A stretch of 64,000 nt of DNA from Parasponia andersonii (taxonomy: Eukaryota > Streptophyta > Magnoliopsida > Rosales > Cannabaceae), in the NCBI GenBank assembly GCA_002914805.1, contig JXTB01000242.1:75816-139815 (forward strand), written 5' to 3'. Made by a program: the position numbers and the translations under genes. The notes beneath the pieces were generated by a model, which worked only from the letters and a program-made list of their open reading frames with translations, searched no databases and had not been told where the DNA came from. Below are positions 1-11,465 of this stretch, in pieces (position 1 is the stretch's first letter; the number at the start of each line of letters is the position of its first letter).

Positions 1-59
1 TTCAAGGAAGTAATACAATTCAAAAAGCTCTCGCTCTTAGATCAAATTCTTTCTAAACA
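1..59 (+). repeat. copia-1 5' LTR, 3' end only
   Basis: This stretch matches the last 58-59 bases of the right LTR with few differences and ends in CA. The rest of the LTR lies outside the window. Confidence 0.85.
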
Positions 60-71
60 TGTATCAGTGCA
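60..71 (+). other. copia-1 primer binding site (decayed)
   Basis: Directly after the LTR CA end comes TGTATCAGTGCA, one or two changes away from the usual TGGTATCAGAGC complementary to the 3' end of initiator methionine tRNA. Its position flush with the LTR supports the call. Confidence 0.7.
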
Positions 72-3000
72 CAATACGGTCACTGTGGAAAGTTCTTCAG
101 CATCCGCCATGGAAGCTCAAGCTTCTTCTTTTTGCTTCATTCCTGTCACATTTTCTCATTCGTTGTCAGTAAATCTTAATGATCATAACTTTCTTCCATG
201 GAAGCATCAGGTCCAGGCAGCAATCAAAGGCTATCGGCTTCAACATTTTTTTGAATCCAAGATCCTCACCTCTATAATTTCTCAATGCAGCAGATGAAGC
301 TTCTGGTCGATATAATCCTGATTTTCTAGATTGGGAGCAGCAAGATCAATTGCTTGTTGCTTGGCTTCTATCGTCCATGACAAAAAAAATTGCTTACACG
401 AGTGGTGGGCTGTGATACTGCTGCTTAGATCTGGACAAAGCTGGAGAAGTACTACATTGCTCAAAACCGAGCTAAGATAAGTCAATTGAAGAATCAACTT
501 CGTAATACTAGGAAAGATTCTTTATCTCTTAATGAATACTTGCTGAAAATCAAGAACCCTGTTGATTTACTGGTTTCAATTGGTCATGAAATTTCTGCCT
601 CAAATCGCATTGAAGCAATTTTCAACGGTCTTAGTAAAGAATATGATACCTTTGTTGTGTCGTTAATACTCATACTGATACTTGGTTGCTGAAATTGAGG
701 CATTATTACTAGCTCAGGAGAGTTGAATTGAAAAAAACGATAAAGAACTTGATTTTCATCCTGGAGAAGCTAACTTAGTAACTCATAATAGCTCTGGAGG
801 TCTTCCAAACTCTCCATCTGGTTCCCATTCTCACAGGGGTATGGCTAACATTACTTGAGGAGGTTTTCATCATAACAACAGAGGTGGCTACAACAATAAC
901 AACAGAGGTGGCTATTCTAGTCAAGGAAGAGGTCGATATCAATGGAATTCTCACAACAGTAAGCCTCAATGTCAACTTTGTGGAAAATTCAGTTACATAG
1001 TGATGCAGTGTTTTATTGTTTTGACAAGTCATTTCAGGGTCCTGCTTCGTTTCAAGGTTCACAGTTCAATTTTCGTCCACCGGCTTCAGCTCATATACAT
1101 GCTCTGATTGCTACACAAGATATTGTCACTGATGCAAACTGGTATCCAGATTCAGGAGCAACAAACCATGCCACTCCAGATATCCAAAACTTGATGACTG
1201 GCTCGGAATACATGGTGCAAGAACAGCTCCATATGGGAAATGAATCAGGTCTGGCAATTAAATATGTTGGTAGCTCAATGTTCAATTCTACTTTTCAGTC
1301 TAATACACTATCTCAATAATTGTCTTCATGTTCCTGCCATTACAAAAAATTTGCTTAGTGTGTCTCAATTTGCTCGTGATAACGTCTTTTTTGAATTTCA
1401 TTCTCACACTTGTCTTGTCAAAGATCAGGTTACCAAAATGAGTCTTCTGGTTGGGAAGCTTAAGCATGGTCTTTATGTTTTTGATCCTACTCAAATGCAG
1501 CTGCTCACTCACAAGCAATCTGAGTCTTCCTCCTCTGGTTCATATCTAGTTTCTAGTTGTCTCATGACATCTCATAGCACTTCTTCTGTTGTACCCTCAA
1601 ATAATAATGTACCATTGAGTTCAAATTCATCTTTGTTTCAACTTTGGCATAGTAGACTAGGTCATTCCTCAGCAAAGATTGTAAAGTCTGTATTGACTAA
1701 TTATAATCTTTCTTCCTGCAATAAAAATGTCTATGATTTTTGTTTTGCTTGTTGTCTTGGTAAAGCTCATAAGTTCCCCTTTTCTAATTTCGATACAGCC
1801 TACACTGCTCCTTTACAATTGTTGCATTCCGCTTTGTAGGGTATTTCTCCTGTCATAGCATCTAGTGGATATAGGTATTACATAAGTTTTGTTGATGCTT
1901 ATTCACATTACACCTGGCTATCTCTCCTCAGAACTAAGTCTGAGGCATTACAAACCTTTATCAGTTTTAAAAATCAGGTTGAACTTCAACTTGGTCTCCC
2001 CATTAAAACTATTCAAACCAACTGGGGTGGTGAGTATCAAGCTTTTACTCACTTCCTCACTCAACATGGCATTACTCATAAAGTTTCTTGTTCTCATACT
2101 CATGAGCAAAATGGGATGGCTGAAAGGAAATACAGGCAGATTGTAGAAACTGGTCTTACTCTCTTAGCTCACTCTTACATGCCTCTTAAAAATTGGGATG
2201 AAGCATACCGAGCTGCAGTCTATTTGATCAATAGGTTGCCGACATCCAAATTCAATAACAAAATTCCTTTAGAAGTTATTTTCAAAATAGCTCCAGATTA
2301 TAAATTTCTTAAAGTTTTTGGATGCTCCTATTTTCCCAATCTTAGACCTTATAATAGCATAAACTTGACTTTCGTTCTGTTTAATGCACATTTCTTGGTT
2401 GTAGTCTCATGCATAAGGTTATATGTGTCTTGCTTCAGATGGTCGAATCTACATTTCTAGAGATGCATTATTTGATGAATATTCATTTCCCTATCTTAAA
2501 CTTGCTTTTTCTTTTTCAAACACTTTACCTTCTCTCTTCTCTTCTTCTTGACCTCCTTCTGCTGCTCCCCCACTCTTGCCTATTTCCTCTACTTCTTCTT
2601 CTCCTCAACATTCCACCCCTTCTTCTTTCTGTGGTCTATCCTCTTGTGCTACTCAACATGTCACTGCCACCGCACCTGATACTAATCCCCCTATCACTAC
2701 TACTCCTAGTAATGCAGCCAGCTGATACTAATACTCACAAGATGCAAACAAGATCTAAGTCTGGGATCTATAAACCTAAAGTGTATACTGCATCTTTAGA
2801 ATCTACTTCTGTCAATGATGCTATTCAGTAATCTCATTGGAAATCAGTAATGGAAGATGAGCTTGCAGCCTTAGCCAGTAACAACACCTGGTCTCTTGTT
2901 GATCTTCCTACAGACAGAGTTCCAATTGGTTGTAAGTGGGTATTCAAGGTCAAAGAGAATCCAGATGGCACAATCAATCATTACACAGCCAAATTGGTTG

Positions 3001-4328
3001 CCAAAGGTTTTCACCAACAACCTGTTTTTGATTTCACTGAGACTTTTAGTCCAGTGATCAAACCAGTTACTGTTCGACTTATCATTACACTTGCTTTATC
3101 TAAAGGATGGCTGATTCAACAACTTGATGTAAATAATGCATTTCTCAATGGAGGTTTGCAAGAAGTTTATATGTAGCAGCCACCAGGATTTGAAAGTTCA
3201 ACTCACCCTCACTCAGTATGTAGACTTCACAAGGCTCTCTATGGCCTCAAACAAGCTCCTCGAGCTTGGTTTGACAAGTTAGCTAAAGCCTTGTTGTCTT
3301 TTGGATTTCTGTCTGCCAAATCTGATCAATCCTTATTCTAAAAAATTACTAATCAACATACCGTTTTCATTCTAGTGTATGTGGATGACATTTTGCTCAT
3401 AGGCAGTGATTCTCATATGTTGTCTATGATTGTTTCTAACTTGCACAATCTGTATGCACTCAAGGATTTGGTGGAGCTTAATTACTTCTTAGGTATTCAG
3501 GTGCAGTCTACCAATCGTGGTTTACATTTATCACAAACTGAATACATCAAGGATCTTCTCTGCAAGGTCAAAATGCAATTAGCTAAGTCGCAGAACACTC
3601 TGATGACTAGTAGACTTTGTCTCTCAGCCTGTGGGAGTGATCCAGTGGACAATCCTCAACTTTACAGGTTAATTGTTGGTGCACTATAATATGTGACTAT
3701 CACTAGACCTGAAATAGCTTTTAGTGTGAAGAAGGTTTAACAGTTTATCCAAAGTCCTCTTCAGGTTCACTGAGTTGCAGTCAAGATAATTCTTAGATAT
3801 CTAGCAGGTTCGATCGACTACGGACTACACTTCAGTAAGTCAACTTCTTTAGACCTTGTTGTCTTTTGTGATGCAGATTGGGCTGCAGATCCTGATGACA
3901 GACGATCCACCACTGGTTATTGCATATATTTTGGCTCCAGTTTGATAGCTTGGCAGTCTAAGAAACAGTACACTGTCTCTTGTTCTTCAGCTGAGGCAGA
4001 ATATAGAGCTCTTGCTATTATAGGGGCAGAAATGACTTGGATTCAGTCCTTATTAGCTGAGTTACAAGTACCTTTTTTCTGGTGTTCCAGTAGTATGGTG
4101 TGATAACCAAAGTGCAGTAATGCTAGCTGCTAATCCTGTTTTACATGCTAGAACAAAATACATTGAGTTGGATCTCTATTTTGTTCGAGAGAAGGTTCTT
4201 AGCAGACAGCTTGAAATTCGACATGTTCCATCATTGTATCAAATTGCCGACTGTCTAACTAAAGGGTTTCCCTTTCTCAGAGACAAACTCAGAGTTGAAA
4301 CTCTTTCAATACTGAGTTTGAACGGGGC
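67..4328 (+). pseudogene. copia-1 Gag-Pol polyprotein, broken
   Basis: The remnant polyprotein is read in changing frames. Gag fragments lie at 67-297 and 486-692. A zinc knuckle at about 969-1013 reads CQLC...C, but the histidine position is tyrosine. The protease motif DSGATNH is at about 1150-1170. The pre-integrase segment (LWHSRLGH, then paired cysteines) is at about 1640-1770. The integrase C-terminal half (AERKYRQ onward) is at 2116-2340. RT begins near 2850 with CKWVFKVK and [10 protein letters not shown], breaks at a stop near 3174, and resumes with LYGLKQAPRAW and YVDDILL near 3376. RNase H (DADWAADPDDRRSTTGY) is near 3868-3920, and the usual RNase H tail follows at 4120-4380. Many in-frame stops and shifts make it non-functional. 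Confidence 0.9.
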
Positions 4329-4580
4329 TGTTAAGAGTAGTGCTGATGCTGACGATGGTGCGAACGAGGCTTATCATTGTTAAGCTGTTTAGTTAGTTTG
4401 TTAAGGGTTAGTTTGAAAGTTTGTTAGGCCTTGACACTTGTCAAAAGTTAATTGGTCTTCTACATAATTAGTTAGTATTCATATACTCTGTATTTAAGCT
4501 TTGTACAGTTCTATTCGTTAATTCAAGGAAATAATACAATTCAGAAAAATCTCGTTCTTAGATCAGATTCTTTCTAAACA
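4329..4580 (+). repeat. copia-1 3' LTR
   Basis: It begins TGTTAAGAG after a weak purine-rich stretch (GAACGGGGC at 4320-4328) and ends TTCTAAACA, giving about 252 bp in TG...CA form. A start at 4378 (TGTTAAGCTG) is a possible alternative. The final 58 bases match the 5' LTR remnant at 1-59. A TATA-like CTGTATTTAAGC lies near 4488. Confidence 0.8.
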
Positions 4581-4689
4581 GGTTTAACATGATATTAGCT
4601 TTAACTAGTCATTGGCTACTTCTCAAAAGACTTGTACGTACGCTAATCTACATAACATATTGAAAATAGGATTTATCGAACTTATGGGG

Positions 4690-7168
4690 AGCACCGAAAT
4701 CTAGTGGAAACTCATGGACGTTGAGCAATGACTGGATGGATGGACTCAAATAGGATTTAATACCAATGCCGAGAATCTTGGTACAACATTTTACAAACTC
4801 CAAAACTTAGTTAGCAATAAGTGGAACAGAGTAGTCTTTCTTCTTTTTGGTAAAGGAAATTTCAGTAAGGAAAAAGAAAATTGAACTTAGTTGTCCTTTT
4901 TCTTTTCTTGACTGATTTGATTATAATTTTTACTTTGTTGTAGTGGAGTTACTTGATGGCATGATTAGAATGGCAAGAGAGAAGCATGATATGATGGATG
5001 CAGATGACCAGATTACGAAGGACTACTTTTCAAGAACTAACTCGTTTGGAAAATTCTCAAGTGATTCTTATTCAGAGAGCAACCCCTCCTCCTGCTGCTC
5101 TACCCCAGTGACACCTACCTCCATCCTGCAGGAGCTGACTCGCGGTTTCACCAAAGCTAAGAAGATTGCTAGTGTTTCTTACAGTACCTCTCCTCTTCTT
5201 TTGTCTCTGAGAGTTCAAGCAGTGGGGAAACTGAATCCAATTGATGTGAAGCACTTGGGGCCTCACTTTTCACATGTAGCAGCCTTTAATTCTACTAGTT
5301 TGGATAAGAATAGTAAATTGACTGAGGAGGAAACAGAGCCCAAAACAGAGGCAAGGAAGAGTCTTGGAAGAACAAATGGGGCAACGAATGAGGAGGCCAG
5401 TGATAGTAGCAGTGAGAAAAACACAGAAGAGCTTCAATATTTAGATATGAATGAGAAGGGATTAGATGACAAAAAAGATGATAGAGCCATGTCAAATGTA
5501 GTTCCAACACCACCACTTAAACAACAACAGCGAAATTCACCATAGCCATCACAGCTGCCACCGCCACATCCACTACCATCGCTACCCAAGAATTTTCCAA
5601 AGGCAGCACCAGCCACGGCAGCACCACTGCCTCCTCTGCCATCTACACCCAAAAGATCAAGAATAGCATGACAACAACAGCTACACCACCACCACTACCC
5701 CCTTTGATGCCTTTAAGAGGATCACTGCCATTGCTGCCACTGCCACCGCCACCAATGCTGCTTAGACATGGAGGGGTGCTTGCCCACCACCACCACCTTT
5801 GATGCCTTCAAGAGGATCAGCACCATTTTCTCAGCCACCACCTATGACACTTGGAAATGCAGGTGGTCCACCTCCTCCTCCTCCAATTGGTGCAGCAAAG
5901 TCCTTGCGCCCCAAGAAAGCAAATACTAAATTGAAGAGATCAACCCGAATCGGTAATCTTTATCGAACTCTCAAGGGAAAGGTGGAAGGAACCAGTAATC
6001 CAGATGGTAAATCGTCTAATGGGAAAAAGAGTAGTATGGGAGGTGGTACTGCTGGTGGAAAGCAAGGAATGGCTGATGCTTTAGCAGAGATGACAAAAAG
6101 GTAAGGTTGTTATATGTGGAAGAGTACTCTCCAGTGGTCACGATTCAAGAATTTCTATTATGTAAATTACGCGACTCTTTCTTTGATGTTATATGCCAGA
6201 TCAGCATACTTTCAACAAATTGAAGATGTTCAAAAGTATGCAAAAACCCATCGTGGAGATGAAATCAGCCATTAATACCTTCCAAACAAAGGACATGAAT
6301 GAGCTGTTGAAGTTCCACAAAGATCTGGAGTCAGTTCTTGAATATTTTACTGATGAGACACAGGAGAGCTAGCTAGGCGGATACAAATACACCTAAATTA
6401 TGTCCTTAATTTTGTCGTAAATTATGTTCATCCTAATACAAATTAAGATCATAACAAGGAAATCTTCGAACTTTCAGGTCTTGTCGAGGTTCGAAGGCTT
6501 CCCTACAAAGAAGTTGGAAGCCTTAAGAACATTAGCTGCTCTATACAGAAAGTTGGATAGCATAATCAATGAACTAGAGAATTGGAAGATCGGGGGCCCC
6601 ATTGGCCAACTCCTTGACAAGCTTGAACGCTACTTCAAGAAGGTAAGTCTTGACTCTGGACTCAAAACATACTTGTTCCGTACGTGCATTTTCTTTTATG
6701 CCATTCATTAGTACTATACTAATCGATATGAAGTTATTAACATACAGATTAAAGCAGAATTGGATGCACTGGAACGCACCAAAGATGAAGGATCCAAAAA
6801 ATTCTAGAGCCACAATATTGGTTTCGATTTCAACATCCTAATACGAATCAAGGAATTTGCTGTGGATGTTTCCTCAAGCTGCATGGAGCTGGCACTCAAG
6901 GTACGTAGATAGATAAGTATGTCATAGTATTGGTTATATATTTAGTAGTTGTCGTTTGGAGAATTAATTAGTTAATAGAGAGGTGGATATATTGGGGCAG
7001 GAAATGAGGGAAGCAAAGGAAGGAGAGGAGAAAAGTAAAAGGTATAGAGAAGGGCCAAAGAAGGGAACAAGTGGTAAAATTCTTTGGAGGGCTTTCCAGT
7101 TTGCATTTCGGGTCTATACATTCGCGGGTGGACATGATGACCGTGCGGATGATTCCCACCACCATTGA
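4690..7168 (+). pseudogene. At4g04980-like proline-rich gene, broken, at least five exons
   Basis: I recognise this by resemblance to the plant family annotated as 'uncharacterized protein At4g04980', whose function is unknown to me. Exons inferred from splice sites are 4944-6100, 6200-6363, 6478-6642, 6748-6900 and about 6979-7168, with a tentative upstream remnant at about 4690-4758. Recognisable blocks are LLDGMIRMAREK near 4946, a polyproline tract at 5550-5900, GNLYRTLKGKVEG near 5952, MADALAEMTKR at the first exon end, RFEGFPTKKLEALR near 6490, and WRAFQFAFRVYTFAGG near 7087. Breaks seen are TAG at 5543, TGA near 5669, frame changes in the proline tract, a frameshift near 6255, loss of the GT donor after 6363 (GA instead), TAG in the fourth exon near 6805, and a phase mismatch at the last exon. 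Several independent lesions make sequencing error an unlikely full explanation. Moderate certainty on family, high on being broken. Confidence 0.75.
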
Positions 7169-7494
7169 TCACTACTCTTTCCTCTCTTTCTTTTTCCTGG
7201 CATTGAAAGAAATGAGACAATTAGTTAGTAGTACTATACTATGCTTTTGTTTTTGCTTTCTTTTTTCGTTTGTTTGAATATTACTACATACATGTCTAAT
7301 CTAATAAACCTACACAAATGATCTGAAAACCTTTTTTATATATATTAATTATATGTATATTTATTTATAGCGTTGTTTTTGTTGTTTTTTTTTTTGGGTT
7401 CTTTCTCATTCTTTCTTGGAAATTAAGGAAGCTCATTCACGTGGGCAGACGCTCAACAATGAGAACAGAACACAAATCAACGAAGAGAAAATGA
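7169..7494. other. AT-rich intergenic DNA
   Basis: Downstream of the pseudogene stop the sequence is T-rich with no open frame of note. I see no element ends or repeats here. Confidence 0.5.
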
Positions 7495-7715
7495 TGGGTA
7501 GGACTACCTTGGGTCAAAATAACTTTTTTGTATATTTTTTTAAAAATGACACTTTTAAGAGTGTCAAGGATTTCTTACCCATGGATTAAAGCTTCTTGAT
7601 CACAAAAAAAATCATTATTTAGGATGGACATTTTTACAGTCGAGGTGAAGACATTTTTGACACTCTTAAAAATGTCATTTCTCAAAAAAAATTTAGCCCA
7701 AGTTAGTCCAACCCA
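7495..7715. mobile_element. Foldback MITE-like element
   Basis: The left part (TGGGTAGGACTACCTTGGGTC, then AAAATGACACTTTTAAGAG) is mirrored as an inverted complement on the right (CTCTTAAAAATGTCATTT, then AGCCCAAGTTAGTCCAACCCA). The arms are roughly 80-90 bases each and imperfect, around a short centre. There is no coding capacity. No clear target duplication was found, so the superfamily is unassigned. Confidence 0.65.
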
Positions 7716-8272
7716 AGTCCTTTGGGACTTATATAAATATGAAATTTTGGGCCTAATTTAAGAAAATATTCATTTGTCAAATATTATAGCAAAATATCTG
7801 GTATATATATTTATATACCAAGTGTAAAATTTTATATATCAAATACAAAAAATTATATAATTAATATATTTTAATACAATAACTGAATTGGTAGATAAAC
7901 ACATCTACTAAGTGTAAAAATATATATATCTAAACATTTAATTATAAAATTTAAAAACTAGACATCTACTTAATTAAATTTAAAATATTAGTCATCTACC
8001 CAAAATTTCTTGTGTCCTCCTTTTCTCATCGAGAAGAGAATCAGCCCAAGGCCCACAAAAAACACAAACAGCCCACACCTATGCATGTATGAGTTGTTTT
8101 TTTTGGGTGGTGGGGGGGAGAGCAAATTAGTAGACATTTCACTCATATGTGATTAAAAGCGATAGTCTTCCGATACATATTACAAAAAGTGCCAAATTTG
8201 AAACTGTTTTTAAGCAAAATTTAAGCGAGAGAAACTACACACCATGCCCTTTTTTTCAATAAGTGTTAAAAA
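7716..8272. other. AT-rich intergenic DNA
   Basis: A/T-dominated sequence with short ATATAT and AAATTT runs. A short G-rich stretch lies near 8105-8120. Nothing recognisable is encoded. Confidence 0.5.
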
Positions 8273-8486
8273 ATATCCCTTTCTGAAAATTTTAACTTTT
8301 ATATCCTTTTTAAATTTTGATCCCTTAAGTTTGTTATTTTTTCACTTCCGTGTGACGAGCGTCCATATTTCCTTTCGCATATCCCTTTCTGAAAATTTTA
8401 ACTTTTATATCATTTTTAAATTTTGATCTCTTAAGTTTACTATTTTTGCACTTCCATACGAGGAGCGTCCATATTTCCTTTCGCAT
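8273..8486 (+). repeat. Tandem duplication, 106-bp unit, two copies
   Basis: ATATCCCTTTCTGAAAATTT starts at 8273 and again at 8379. Both units end in GCGTCCATATTTCCTTTCGCAT. Copies differ by only a few substitutions and a small indel. The short open frames here exist only because of this repeat. Confidence 0.85.
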
Positions 8487-9208
8487 AGACATTTGAACCA
8501 GTCGTGCTTGTTTTCTGGCAGTTGACATTGGACACTCATATTAGAATCAATCATTTTTCCAAGTTCCTAAAGAGGGAGAGGAAGTTTCTTTAATGGTGGA
8601 ACTAAGGAGGTGGGGTATTCGAGGGCGTAGAAGTTCTTGGGATGGAGAATGGAGGCTCCAACCTCGAAGATGTCACCAGAGATGTTGATGATGGCCATGC
8701 AACCTCCAACGACGCCGTTTCGCTCTAAGATTCGGATGTGGAAATATGCATAATTGAGATTGTCTTTTTCCAGTTGAGTTGTATGTTTCATTTTCGGTGT
8801 GATTTTGGATAGTGCATTTATTTGTTCATTTCGATTATATCCATCGGTAAACATTTTCTCACCTATTCCTACACTGGCAAGATTTTCTTGTATCATTCAT
8901 CTATTTCAATATAAATATTTTGGGTTTCTGACTGATTTGTGGATGATCCACTTTTAATTTTGACTGAAATTGGGTTGTTGGGCTAGGTTTGTTTTGAGAA
9001 GCCAGTAGGGTATGGCTATACCTAAATGAGTAAATTATTTGATAATGGCTTTGGATCTCTTGTTTGTGTGGTTTTCGTTTGAACAAATTTTAGAGGGTGT
9101 CGCATATCAATGCTTGTGAAAATGCCTCTAACTTTAAGAACAAACCAGTTATACAAATCATTCTGTTACTTTTTTTGTTTCTTTAATACAAATAAGTGAC
9201 ATACTACT
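8487..9208. other. Intergenic DNA, no supported gene
   Basis: A minus-strand open frame covers 8567-8896, but it matches no family I recognise and has no neighbouring exons. The rest is AT-rich. Confidence 0.4.
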
Positions 9209-9770
9209 TTCAAGTCATGGTAAATAGGTAATGTATCACTCCATAATAATAGTAAATGATTCTTTTTTCTAGTAAATAAGTTAATTACTGAGGGTATAAT
9301 AATAAATTACTATCATATATGTGATAAATAAGTAATTTTTAGGTCGTAGTAAATAAGTAATATACTACTTTATAATTGTAATAAATAAGTAAATACATAA
9401 TTTACTACAGACATAATGATAATTATGCCATTGTTTATAAGTAATAAAATTTTTTGAGGTCATGGTAAATAAATAATATTCGAATTTCTAATAGTGGTAA
9501 ATAAAGAATTTACTAGGAATATCATAGTAAATATGTTTTTGTATATGAGTGGTAATTTTTCTATGTAATAGTAATTAAACAATATACTAGTTTATAATAT
9601 TGGTAAATAAATAATTTATCAAGAGTATAATAGTAAATATATCATTGTATGTGAGTGGTAAATTTTTTACTTGAGTGGTAAATTCTTTTTGAGATCATGT
9701 TAAATAAATAATATATCAGTTTATAGTAGTGGTAAATAAGTAATTTACTATGAGTATATTGATCAATTAA
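9209..9770 (+). repeat. Degenerate AT-rich tandem repeats, about five copies
   Basis: The pattern 'GGTCATGGTAAATAAATAAT ... TTTATAATAGTGGTAAATAAG' recurs beginning near 9209, 9343, 9456, 9562 and 9690, spaced roughly 105-135 bp. Units are strongly diverged and built on the core GTAAATAAGTAAT. Non-coding. Confidence 0.6.
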
Positions 9771-9892
9771 ATTAATTATAATTAAAAAGGATATATTTAT
9801 TAATAAAATTAAAATGGGATATCTGATAAATCCAACCCTCAAGAGTGAGATACTTTTGCACAAATTTCGTTAAGTTATAGTTAATGAGTATG

Positions 9893-9900
9893 GTGTTTGG
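9893..9900 (+). repeat. hAT target-site duplication, left copy
   Basis: GTGTTTGG immediately precedes the hAT left end. The partner is at 10691-10698, with 6/8 identity. Confidence 0.6.
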
Positions 9901-10690
9901 TAGAAATGCAACAATGGGTTGCCTAATCTAGCCCGGCCCAACCTATTTTAGAAAGGCCTATTGAAGAAAAAGGTTAGGCGACGAGTTAGGACAGTCAACC
10001 CCACAAGACATGATGGGCCGACTTATGGGCTGACCCATAATAGCACATCATGGGTTGGCCCATTCTAGTTAAAAAATATATATTTTGTTTAATTTTAAAG
10101 TTATTTTTTTATCAAATCCTAAAATTTACATATAATTACAAATAAATTTAAGTGTTAATTAATATAAACAATAAAAAAATATTTACAAATATTAGAAAAA
10201 TTAATATGGATAGAACTAACTAAATATTATTAACTAAATAATTATGTAAATCATTAACAAAAATTTTATTTATGACTGTAATATTAAAAATCTTACAAAC
10301 CAAATTCAGTGGGGTATTACAAAAACTTAATTTAATAAAGAAAATAATAGTATAAAATGTTTAAGTTTATACAAAATAAAAATAAATAAAAAAATAAAAG
10401 AAGAATGACCAAAATAGACCAGTCCACAATAGGCCAGAATGGGTCAGCCCACCTTGGCCCATTACGGGCTGACTTGCCTAGGCTCAACCTACTCTATGAA
10501 CTTTAGTGGGCTAAGTCAGGCCAACCCATGAGCCATGAAATCATGGCCCAGCCCAATGCACAAATAGTAGATGAATAGGGCCAATCCATCTACAATACCA
10601 AGATAGGTCATCTCATCCTAACACTATAATAGGACAGGTTTGGGCTGGCCTATGGTCCGCGGCCCGTAGTTGCCAATAGCAGCATCTCTA
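9901..10690. mobile_element. Non-autonomous hAT element
   Basis: The left end TAGAAATGCAACAATGGGTTGC is matched by the right end, which reads TAGAGATGCTGCTATTGGCAAC on the opposite strand. TA(G/A)AGATG-type ends are typical of hAT elements. The subterminal zones (about 9925-10070 and 10420-10670) are rich in GGGC/GCCC motifs in inverted arrangement, while the centre is AT-rich and non-coding. Eight-base flanks GTGTTTGG (9893-9900) and ATGTTTTG (10691-10698) match at six of eight positions, as expected for an old 8-bp hAT duplication. No transposase is present, so it would have needed one in trans. Confidence 0.8.
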
Positions 10691-10698
10691 ATGTTTTG
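10691..10698 (+). repeat. hAT target-site duplication, right copy
   Basis: ATGTTTTG immediately follows the hAT right end and pairs with 9893-9900. Confidence 0.6.
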
Positions 10699-11035
10699 TG
10701 AATTTGTTTTATGTTAGATTATTTTGTTATTTTCTACCTAACTAAAAATTAGTTTTTAAGTAGACTATTTGGTAAAAGATTTCATAAAACAATAATACAA
10801 AATTCAGTAACGTCATATCTATTTTGGAAAAATGAAAAATGTAACGACTTCAGCTTCAAGTTTAATCAATCTAGAAATTCTCTAATTATAAAAATTAATA
10901 AATATAACAATTAATACTAAGCTTGGCTCCAAGTAAGCTAAAAGTCCGGGCTAGCTCCAATCCTCCGATTTTTAGTACTGTTTTGGAGAATTTTATAAAA
11001 CAGGATTGTTAACTCCGTAACTTCTGATTTAACAT
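10699..11035. other. Intergenic DNA
   Basis: AT-rich, with a short repeat of GGCTCCAAGTAAGC / GGGCTAGCTCCAATCC near 10923-10965. No gene or complete element seen. Confidence 0.4.
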
Positions 11036-11465
11036 ATAAGAGCATGCATCTCTAATACAATGTTATATTATTGTGTTAATGTTAGAATTTATCCTATGGT
11101 ACGAAAATCTTCCTCCAATACAATGATATTTATTGTGTCAAATTTAGTATATGTTATAGTTGGTCTCAAAAATATAGCATAACATTATGACTCAAAATAT
11201 TAAAATTCACATTTTTCAATATTTCATTAGTTATTAATACACTTCTAAATGCTTATCAATGAAAAAAAATTTTAAGTACTCATCAAATTACAATTAAAAA
11301 ATAATAATTTTTCAATATTAAATAATAAAAATTAGAAATAACATTTAATAGCATTATACATTAGAATAAAAATCTAAATTTGGTGTCAAATTTATTGTTT
11401 TACTGTTTTTGTGTCAAATATTATAACATTAGCAATAACATTTATATTAGAAATAGATAAGCATA
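11036..11465. mobile_element. Possible MITE with diverged terminal inverted repeats
   Basis: The left part (GCATCTCTAATACAATGTTAT near 11045) resembles the reverse complement of the right part (ATAACATTTATATTAGAAATA near 11436). Internal segments such as GTGTCAAATTTA recur in inverted fashion. Ends and target duplication cannot be fixed, so this is tentative. Confidence 0.4.

Larger units (their letters stand above)
1..4580 (+). mobile_element. copia-1: decayed Ty1/copia LTR retrotransposon
   Basis: The same 3'-terminal LTR sequence occurs at 1-59 and 4523-4580, with a copia-type primer site just inside the left copy and a long decayed polyprotein between them. Domain order is gag, protease, integrase, reverse transcriptase, RNase H, which is diagnostic of Ty1/copia. 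Stops and frameshifts occur in almost every domain, so it cannot be autonomous. The window edge cuts the 5' LTR, so the left target duplication cannot be examined. The right end abuts the remnant of a host pseudogene, and the element may have landed inside that gene. Confidence 0.93.

Noticed and set aside
8567..8896. 109-residue minus-strand open frame
   Set aside because: No recognised motif, no exon partners, and AT-rich flanks. Kept only as a note within the intergenic entry.
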